NCBI GenBank assembly: GCA_023419535.1
Contig: JAEZXX010000040.1
Coordinates: forward strand, 1 to 10,283
Direction: 5' to 3'
DNA: 10,283 nucleotides
Origin: Pseudomonadota bacterium
GTDB lineage: Bacteria; Pseudomonadota; Alphaproteobacteria; Rhizobiales; Rhizobiaceae
The notes below the pieces were generated by a model that was given only the letters and a program-made list of their open reading frames with translations, was not told the DNA's origin and searched no databases. Both the position numbers and the translations under genes were made by a program. This document shows positions 6,371 to 10,283 of this stretch, piece by piece (within the stretch, counting starts at the first letter, position 1; the number at the start of each line of letters is the position of its first letter).

Positions 6371-7136
6371 GAGCGGCGAAGGCGACGAAGGCGGGGTTGC
6401 GGAAGTCCGGCAGGCCGGCCCGGCCGCGCTTTCCGTATCTCAAAGGCGACCCGTCCGGCTGCGTCACGCGACCGCCGGCGGCCTCCAGCACGGCCTGCCC
6501 GGCCGCCGTATCCCATTCCATGGTCGTCCCGAGGCACGGATAGAGGTCGGCCGCGCCCTCCGCCAGCCGGCAGAACTTCAGCGACGAGCCGACCGCGAGG
6601 ACGGTCGACACTCCGTGGCGGGCGAGCCAGTCGTCGGTCGCCTCCGTGCGATGCGAGCGGCTGGCCAGTGCGACGAGCGGCCCGTCCGGAGCGCGCACCG
6701 AAATGGGCTCCGGCCCGCCCGTGCCAGCCGAGCGGAAGGCGCCTTCGGGCGAGCCGACATAGAGCTCGTCGAGCGCCGGCACGAAGACCATGCCCGCCGC
6801 CGGCCGGCCGTCCGCCACGAGCGCGATGTTCACCGTGAACTCGTCGCGCCCGGCGACGAATTCGCGCGTCCCGTCGATCGGATCGACCAGGAAGAAGCGC
6901 GACCCGAGCCTGTCCGGGACGAGGCCGGCCGAATGCGCCTCCTCGGCGATGACGGGAATGCCCGGGAAGGCGGCTGCGAGCCGCTCCAGGATGATCGCCT
7001 CGGCCAGCCGGTCGGCACGGGTGACCGGGCTGCGATCGGCCTTCAGTTCGGCCGAGACGCCCTCGCCGCGAACGTGAAGCGCCGCCGCGCCCGCGGACCG
7101 CGCCGCCTCCTCCATCACCGCCAGGAGATCGTCCAT
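6348..7136 (-). CDS. cysQ: 3'(2'),5'-bisphosphate nucleotidase, CysQ type
   Basis: This is a 262-aa inositol-monophosphatase-superfamily enzyme. CysQ hydrolyses 3'-phosphoadenosine 5'-phosphate (PAP) to AMP and phosphate, clearing the by-product of sulfate assimilation, and acts in the cytoplasm or at its membrane face. Metal-site motifs are complete: SPVTRAD (36-42), IAEE (63-66, E65), LVDPIDGTREFVAG (83-96, D85 and D88), and WDTAAGQAVLEAAGG (208-222, D209). GSSLKFCRLAEG (183-194) is also typical of the family. ATG 7136 gives the usual family N-terminus. GTG at 7142, two codons earlier, is an alternative and is better spaced from the AAAGG upstream. The reading frame stays open further upstream, but that part is unlike the family. 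The gene is divergent from the DUF423 gene and convergent with mrpG. A related monophosphatase specificity cannot be excluded by sequence alone. Confidence 0.9.
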   Translation of the reverse strand: MDDLLAVMEEAARSAGAAALHVRGEGVSAELKADRSPVTRADRLAEAIILERLAAAFPGIPVIAEEAHSAGLVPDRLGSRFFLVDPIDGTREFVAGRDEFTVNIALVADGRPAAGMVFVPALDELYVGSPEGAFRSAGTGGPEPISVRAPDGPLVALASRSHRTEATDDWLARHGVSTVLAVGSSLKFCRLAEGAADLYPCLGTTMEWDTAAGQAVLEAAGGRVTQPDGSPLRYGKRGRAGLPDFRNPAFVAFAALSLPSTS

Positions 7137-7308
7137 CGCCACCCGAGCCTTTCGGTTTCCAGCCCGAGCGCATAGCGGAGGGCGGGGCGGGGGGAAAGCA
7201 TCGCTGCTTGACGCACGCTGCCGGGCGCGATCAGTGGGACGCGATCTCGTGTCCTCGCTTCGCCCTGATGGAGCCCGCGTAAGGACGCCGCAACCGAACG
7301 GACGGGCC
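7137..7308. promoter_or_regulatory. Divergent intergenic region between cysQ and the DUF423 gene
   Basis: These 172 bases must contain the 5' ends of both flanking genes. CTTGAC at 7207-7212 is a good -35-like hexamer on the + strand, but no convincing -10 hexamer lies 16-18 bases downstream. A G-rich tract at 7177-7194 (GG-A-GGG-C-GGGG-C-GGGGGG) falls in the presumed cysQ leader, where the transcript would be C-rich. Promoter function is expected from the gene layout and is not shown by strong motifs. Confidence 0.35.
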
Positions 7309-7665
7309 ATGCGCGCTTCACCTCTCCTACCCGCCGCGGGCCTCATCGGCGCCGTCGGCGTCGCCGGCGCGGCCTACGCCGCCCATGGCGGCGACCCGCG
7401 TCTGGTCGGAACGGCCGCGGCGATCTGCCTCGTCCACGCCCCGGCGCTTCTCGCCGTCGGTCTCTCCGGCCCGCACAGCCGCGCGCTCGGCCTTGCGGCC
7501 GCGGCCTGGGTGCTGGGCGTGCTGCTTTTTTCGGGCGACCTTCTCGTGCGCGCGCTCCTCGCGCCGCCGGAGATGATCGCGACCGCGCCCTTCGGCGGCT
7601 CGCTCCTGATCCTCGGGTGGCTCTGTGCCGGCTTCGCCGGGTTCAGGCTCGGGCGCCGCCGATAG
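7309..7665 (+). CDS. DUF423 family small membrane protein
   Basis: This is a 118-aa, four-helix membrane protein of the DUF423 family (YgdD/YwdK-like), whose biochemical function is unknown. Family features are AAYAAHGGD (21-29) in place of the usual G-x-x-G-A-H-G, HAPALLAVGL (43-52), VLLFSGDLLVRALL (71-84), and TAPFGGSLLILGWL (92-105). The first helix covers about 6-26 and is not a classical cleaved signal peptide. ATG 7309 is chosen because homology begins just after it. The reading frame is open back to 7234, but the extra 25 residues are polar, Arg/Pro-rich and unlike the family. The ribosome binding site is weak (GGACGGG, 7300-7306). It is divergent from cysQ, and its 3' end overlaps the hydroxy-acid dehydrogenase gene by 23 bases. 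Confidence 0.82.
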   Translation: MRASPLLPAAGLIGAVGVAGAAYAAHGGDPRLVGTAAAICLVHAPALLAVGLSGPHSRALGLAAAAWVLGVLLFSGDLLVRALLAPPEMIATAPFGGSLLILGWLCAGFAGFRLGRRR

Positions 7666-8902
7666 GAAGCCCGTCGAGCCGGCGCACATAGCTTTCGTCG
7701 AGCTGGTCGAGATCGGTGATGCCGATCAGCGCCATGTTGCGCTCGATCTCGGAGGCGAGAAGGCCGATGGCGTGGTCGACGCCCGCCCCGCCGCCGATGG
7801 CCGCGGCGTAGAGGAACGGGCGGCCGACGAAGGCGAAGTCGGCCCCAAGCGCCAGCGCCTTCATGACGTCGGTGCCGCGACGGATGCCGCCGTCGACGAC
7901 GATCTCGGCCTGGCGGCCGATCGCCCGCCGGATCTCCGGCAGGACGGTGAGGCCGGACAGCGCCCCGTCGAGCTGCCGCCCGCCGTGGTTGGAGAGGACG
8001 ATCGCGTCCGCGCCGCCTTCGACGGCCCTCACCGCATCGCCGGGATGCAGGATTCCCTTGACGACGAACTTGCCCTTCCAGCGCCGGCGCATGCGTTCGA
8101 AATGCGGCCAGGCGAGCGCGTCGCGACCCTCGAAATTGCGCGCCGCGTTGCGCGAGAAGATCGGGGCGCCGCGAAAGGCGTCGCCGTTCTCGAAATGCGG
8201 CATGCCGTGGCGCAGCAGCGTCCGGCCGAGCGTCCCAAAGGTCCATTCGGGGCGGATCGCGCCATCGAAGCCGAGGCGAAGGCTGGGTTTGAGCGGCGTC
8301 GAGAAGCCGTTGCGGACGTTGTTCTCGCGATTGGGCGTGACGGCGACGTCGACGGTCAGGACGAAGGTCTCGTAACCGGCGGCCTCGACCCGATCCATCA
8401 TGGCGTCGATGCGCCGCTCGTCGCCGGGAAGGTAGGCCTGGTACCAGCCGCCCGGGGAGACCTCGGCGACCTCCTCCAGCGGGATCAGCGAGGTGGCGCT
8501 GAGGATCATCGGAAGGTCGGCGCGCCGCGCCGCCTCGGCCAGGACGAGGTCGCCGCGATAGGCCATCAGCGAGGAGAGGCCCATGGGCGGGATGCCGAAG
8601 GGGCGGGCCCAGACGCGGCCGAGGAGCGTCTTGCTCGTGTGGCGCTTCGAGGCGTCGACCAGCGTGCGGGGGACGAGGCCGTAGGCGGCGTAGGCGGCGC
8701 GGTTGTTGGCGAGCGCCGCGTTGGTTTCGGCCGCGCCTGCGACATAGCCGAAGAGCGGGCGCGGAAGAACGCGACGCGCCGCCGGCTCGAAATCGTCGAG
8801 GCAGAGGATGGAGCGCAGCCGCCGCGCCGTCCAGCGGTCGGCGAGCGCGTCCAGGTGCGAGCGCGGGCGCTTCGAGGCCGGGTTTTCCAGGGTCGTCGTC
8901 AT
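7643..8902 (-). CDS. FMN-dependent alpha-hydroxy-acid dehydrogenase/oxidase
   Basis: This is a 419-aa TIM-barrel flavoenzyme that oxidises an L-2-hydroxy acid (lactate, glycolate, mandelate or similar) to the 2-oxo acid. Electrons pass to quinone, cytochrome or O2. Family residues are in place: Y53 in FGYVAGAAE, PMGLS near 106-110, SATS (135-138), Q155 and Y157 in WYQAYLPGD, R192 in TVDVAVTPNRENNVRNGF, K282 in VVKGILHP, the catalytic H306 and substrate-binding R309 in SNHGGRQLD (304-312), DGGIRRGTDV (337-346), and GRP (360-362). ATG 8902 is supported by GAGGAGG at 8913-8919; the reading frame runs on to 9010, but without family similarity. About 30 polar residues precede the domain. The R192 loop resembles mandelate or glycolate enzymes more than E. 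coli LldD, so I leave the substrate and gene symbol open. Confidence 0.9.
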   Translation of the reverse strand: MTTTLENPASKRPRSHLDALADRWTARRLRSILCLDDFEPAARRVLPRPLFGYVAGAAETNAALANNRAAYAAYGLVPRTLVDASKRHTSKTLLGRVWARPFGIPPMGLSSLMAYRGDLVLAEAARRADLPMILSATSLIPLEEVAEVSPGGWYQAYLPGDERRIDAMMDRVEAAGYETFVLTVDVAVTPNRENNVRNGFSTPLKPSLRLGFDGAIRPEWTFGTLGRTLLRHGMPHFENGDAFRGAPIFSRNAARNFEGRDALAWPHFERMRRRWKGKFVVKGILHPGDAVRAVEGGADAIVLSNHGGRQLDGALSGLTVLPEIRRAIGRQAEIVVDGGIRRGTDVMKALALGADFAFVGRPFLYAAAIGGGAGVDHAIGLLASEIERNMALIGITDLDQLDESYVRRLDGLPIGGARA

Positions 8903-9002
8903 GCGTTTGTCGCCTCCTCGCGTCCCTCTTGGAGGGCGGGCGGGCGCGGTGCAAGGCCGAAACGCGCAGACGGGGTGGGAGTGGGCGCCGGAGCCCTTCG
9001 AA

Positions 9003-9145
9003 GCCCTCATCCCCCTGCCGGGACCTTCTCCCCGAGGGGGAGAAGGGATCGCTTCGTCGCTTCGGTCACGCGTCGACCTTGCCGGGGAAGCCGTTCTTCC
9101 CTCTCCCGGAACGGGAGAGGGTGGCCCGAAGGGCCGGGTGAGGGC
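9003..9145. repeat. Compound palindromic intergenic repeat
   Basis: A unit of about 143 bases is bounded by inverted ends, GCCCTCA (9003-9009) and TGAGGGC (9139-9145). It contains three hairpins: CCTTCTCCCC (9024-9033) with GGGGAGAAGG (9037-9046), a 10-bp stem; CCCTCTCCCG (9099-9108) with CGGGAGAGGG (9112-9121), a perfect 10-bp stem with a GAA loop; and GGCCC (9123-9127) with GGGCC (9131-9135), also with a GAA loop. The first two stems share the CTCCC/GGGAG core, so the unit looks like two related half-modules. It resembles dispersed palindromic elements commonly found between genes of rhizobial genomes. No protein is encoded, and copy number cannot be judged from one window. Confidence 0.75.
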
Positions 9146-9148
9146 CTC

Positions 9149-9168
9149 GTCGGGCGCAGACGCCCGAT
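9149..9168 (-). terminator. Possible weak terminator hairpin after fliI
   Basis: TCGGGCG (9150-9156) pairs with CGCCCGA (9161-9167) around a CAGA loop, with a G-U pair extending the stem at 9149 and 9168. It begins about 11 bases beyond the fliI stop (9179-9181) in the direction of fliI transcription. No U-run follows, so if it stops transcription it does so weakly or with Rho; it may only protect the 3' end of the mRNA. Confidence 0.35.
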
Positions 9169-9178
9169 CCTGAGGGAC

Positions 9179-10283
9179 TCAGCCGACCCCGAGGCCGGCC
9201 TTCAGCGCGCGCGACAGGGCTTCGAAGGCGTCCGCCTCGCGCGGGTCGGCGGGGTGCTGGGTCATGGCCGAATAGAGGTGCGGCACGAGGTCGACCGCCT
9301 GGTCGAGCGTCGCGTCGTTGCCGCGCACATAGCCGCCGAGAAGGCGAAGGTCTCTGGTGTCCTCGTAGCGCGCGATCATCGCCTTCAGCTTGGTGACGAG
9401 TTCGCGCTCCTGCGGGCTCCAGGAAAGGTCTGCCATGCGCGAGATCGACTTCAACAGGTCGATCGCGGGAAAGCGCCCCTCGTCCGCGATGGCTCGGTCG
9501 AGGACGATATGGCCGTCGAGCGTGCCGCGGATGGCGTCCGAGATCGGCTCGTTGTGGTCGTCGCCGTCGACGAGAACGGCGAAGAGGCCGGTGATGGTCC
9601 CCGACCCTTCCGCGCCCGCCCCCGCGCGCTCCAGAAGCCGCGGCAGTTCGGAGAAGACGCTCGGCGGATAGCCGCGCGAGACCGGAGGCTCGCCGGCCGC
9701 GAGCGCGACGTCGCGCGCCGCGTGGGCGAGACGGGTGACGGAATCGACGATGAGAAGCACGTCGTCGCCCTGGTCGCGGAAATATTCGGCGACGGACATG
9801 GCGGTCTTGGGCGCCAGGCGCCGCATCATCGGGCTCTCGTCGCCGGTGGCGACGACGGTAACGACGCGGTCCAGCGCGCCCTTCATCGTCTCCTCCAGGA
9901 ATTCGCGCACCTCGCGCCCGCGCGCGCCGACGAGCGCGACGACGACGCTGTCGAAGCCCGAGGCGCGCGCCAGCATGGAGAGAAGCGTCGACTTGCCGAC
10001 GCCCGATCCCGCGAAGATGCCGATGCGCTGACCCTTCACGAGCGGGGTGAAGACGTCGATCGCCTTGACCTGCGTCTTCACCGGCGTGCGGATGCGGCCC
10101 CGGCGCATGGCGGCGGTGGCGGTCCGGTCGGCGGTCTGCGGGTCGTCGCCGCTCGTCATCGGCCCGAGCCCGTCGCAGGGGCGCCCGAAGGCGTCGACCG
10201 CGCGCCCCTTCCAGGCGCTGGTCGGCGAGACGGTGACCGGCCCCGCGCCCCCGGGCCCCCCCCCCCCCCCCCCCCCCCGCCCC
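9179..10283 (-). CDS. fliI: Flagellar export ATPase FliI, 5'-truncated by the window edge
   Basis: FliI is the cytoplasmic ATPase that energises the flagellar type III export apparatus. Visible parts, read leftwards from the edge, are WKGRAVDAFGRPCDG (about 10171-10215), the Walker A loop GSGVGKST (about 9986-10009), VGARGREVREFLEE, a Walker B segment LLIVDSVTRLAHAARD, and the export-ATPase hallmark RGYPPSVFSELPRLLERAG. DGDDHNEPISDAIRGTLDGH and a normal C-terminus with LKAMIARYEDTRDLRLLGGY complete it. The ATG at 10159 is internal, because clear FliI sequence continues upstream of it in frame. About 90-110 N-terminal residues of a 440-470 aa protein are missing. The coding sequence beyond roughly 10250 merges into poly-C (poly-Gly in frame) and should not be trusted. 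No fliJ follows the gene. Confidence 0.93.
   Translation of the reverse strand, partial: GRGGGGGGGPGGAGPVTVSPTSAWKGRAVDAFGRPCDGLGPMTSGDDPQTADRTATAAMRRGRIRTPVKTQVKAIDVFTPLVKGQRIGIFAGSGVGKSTLLSMLARASGFDSVVVALVGARGREVREFLEETMKGALDRVVTVVATGDESPMMRRLAPKTAMSVAEYFRDQGDDVLLIVDSVTRLAHAARDVALAAGEPPVSRGYPPSVFSELPRLLERAGAGAEGSGTITGLFAVLVDGDDHNEPISDAIRGTLDGHIVLDRAIADEGRFPAIDLLKSISRMADLSWSPQERELVTKLKAMIARYEDTRDLRLLGGYVRGNDATLDQAVDLVPHLYSAMTQHPADPREADAFEALSRALKAGLGVG
10256..10278. other. 23-base C homopolymer at the contig edge, probable artefact
   Basis: An uninterrupted run of 23 C residues lies five bases from the window end, within what should be the FliI N-terminal domain. In the fliI frame it would encode poly-glycine, which has no counterpart in FliI. 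The flanking bases are also only G and C. It is most simply read as a sequencing or assembly error at a contig terminus. Confidence 0.75.

Larger units (their letters stand above)
8903..9178. other. Intergenic spacer between fliI and the hydroxy-acid dehydrogenase gene
   Basis: This 276-base non-coding gap is flanked by two genes both read leftwards. It holds the ribosome binding site of the dehydrogenase gene (8913-8919), a short CCCTC/GAGGG stem at 8924-8936, a compound palindromic repeat (9003-9145), and a hairpin just beyond fliI (9149-9168). I see no convincing promoter hexamers, although a promoter for the dehydrogenase gene is expected somewhere between 8920 and 9000. Confidence 0.6.

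Noticed and set aside
6371..6420. Intrinsic terminator after the mrp operon
   Set aside because: No stem followed by a T-run is visible downstream of mrpG; the sequence there is cysQ coding DNA.
7207..7236. CTTGAC as a full promoter for the DUF423 gene
   Set aside because: The -35 hexamer is good, but no -10 hexamer of reasonable quality lies at the right distance, so only a general regulatory region is annotated.
7137..7346. N-terminal extension of the cysQ frame to 7346
   Set aside because: The added 70 residues are polar and unlike CysQ, and they would run across the start of the divergent DUF423 gene.
7374..8954. 526-codon - strand frame over the hydroxy-acid dehydrogenase gene
   Set aside because: It is a shadow of the dehydrogenase frame; the real frame carries all family motifs and a good ribosome binding site.

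Overview
The window looks like a contig end from a GC-rich alphaproteobacterium, most likely of the Hyphomicrobiales (Rhizobiales). This is judged from the strong G/C bias at third codon positions, the rhizobial flavour of the FliI sequence, and a compound palindromic intergenic repeat with GGGAGAAGG/GGGAGAGGG stems of a kind common in that group. The species cannot be named from the sequence.

Layout. Positions 1-169 hold two GC-rich hairpins and a plausible sigma70-type promoter. Positions 170-6370 hold a complete, tightly packed seven-gene mrp/mnh/pha operon, mrpABCDEFG, on the + strand. It encodes the multisubunit Na+/H+ antiporter related to the membrane arm of respiratory complex I. Four of the six junctions are 4-base ATGA or GTGA overlaps, and the other two gaps are 4 and 6 bases. 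Positions 6348-7136 (-) encode a CysQ-type 3'(2'),5'-bisphosphate nucleotidase whose 3' end overlaps mrpG tail to tail. Positions 7309-7665 (+) encode a small DUF423 membrane protein divergent from cysQ. Positions 7643-8902 (-) encode an FMN-dependent alpha-hydroxy-acid dehydrogenase whose 3' end overlaps the DUF423 gene. Positions 8903-9178 are intergenic and contain the palindromic repeat. From 9179 to the right edge (-) lies the flagellar export ATPase fliI. Its 5' end is lost in a 23-base C homopolymer at the window edge, which looks like an assembly artefact.

How the genes work together. The seven Mrp subunits form one membrane complex that exchanges cytoplasmic Na+ for protons, for sodium tolerance and pH homeostasis. 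The adjacent CysQ belongs to a Li+/Na+-inhibited phosphatase family, so a functional link to sodium control is conceivable, but it is convergent and not part of the operon. The DUF423 gene, the alpha-hydroxy-acid dehydrogenase and fliI appear to be unrelated housekeeping or accessory genes.

I found no mobile element gene, CRISPR array, tRNA, rRNA or clearly novel system. The points worth a second look are subunit extensions and an insert in the Mrp complex, the unfused mrpA/mrpB arrangement, two tail-to-tail overlaps of identical length, the palindromic repeat, and the damaged right edge.
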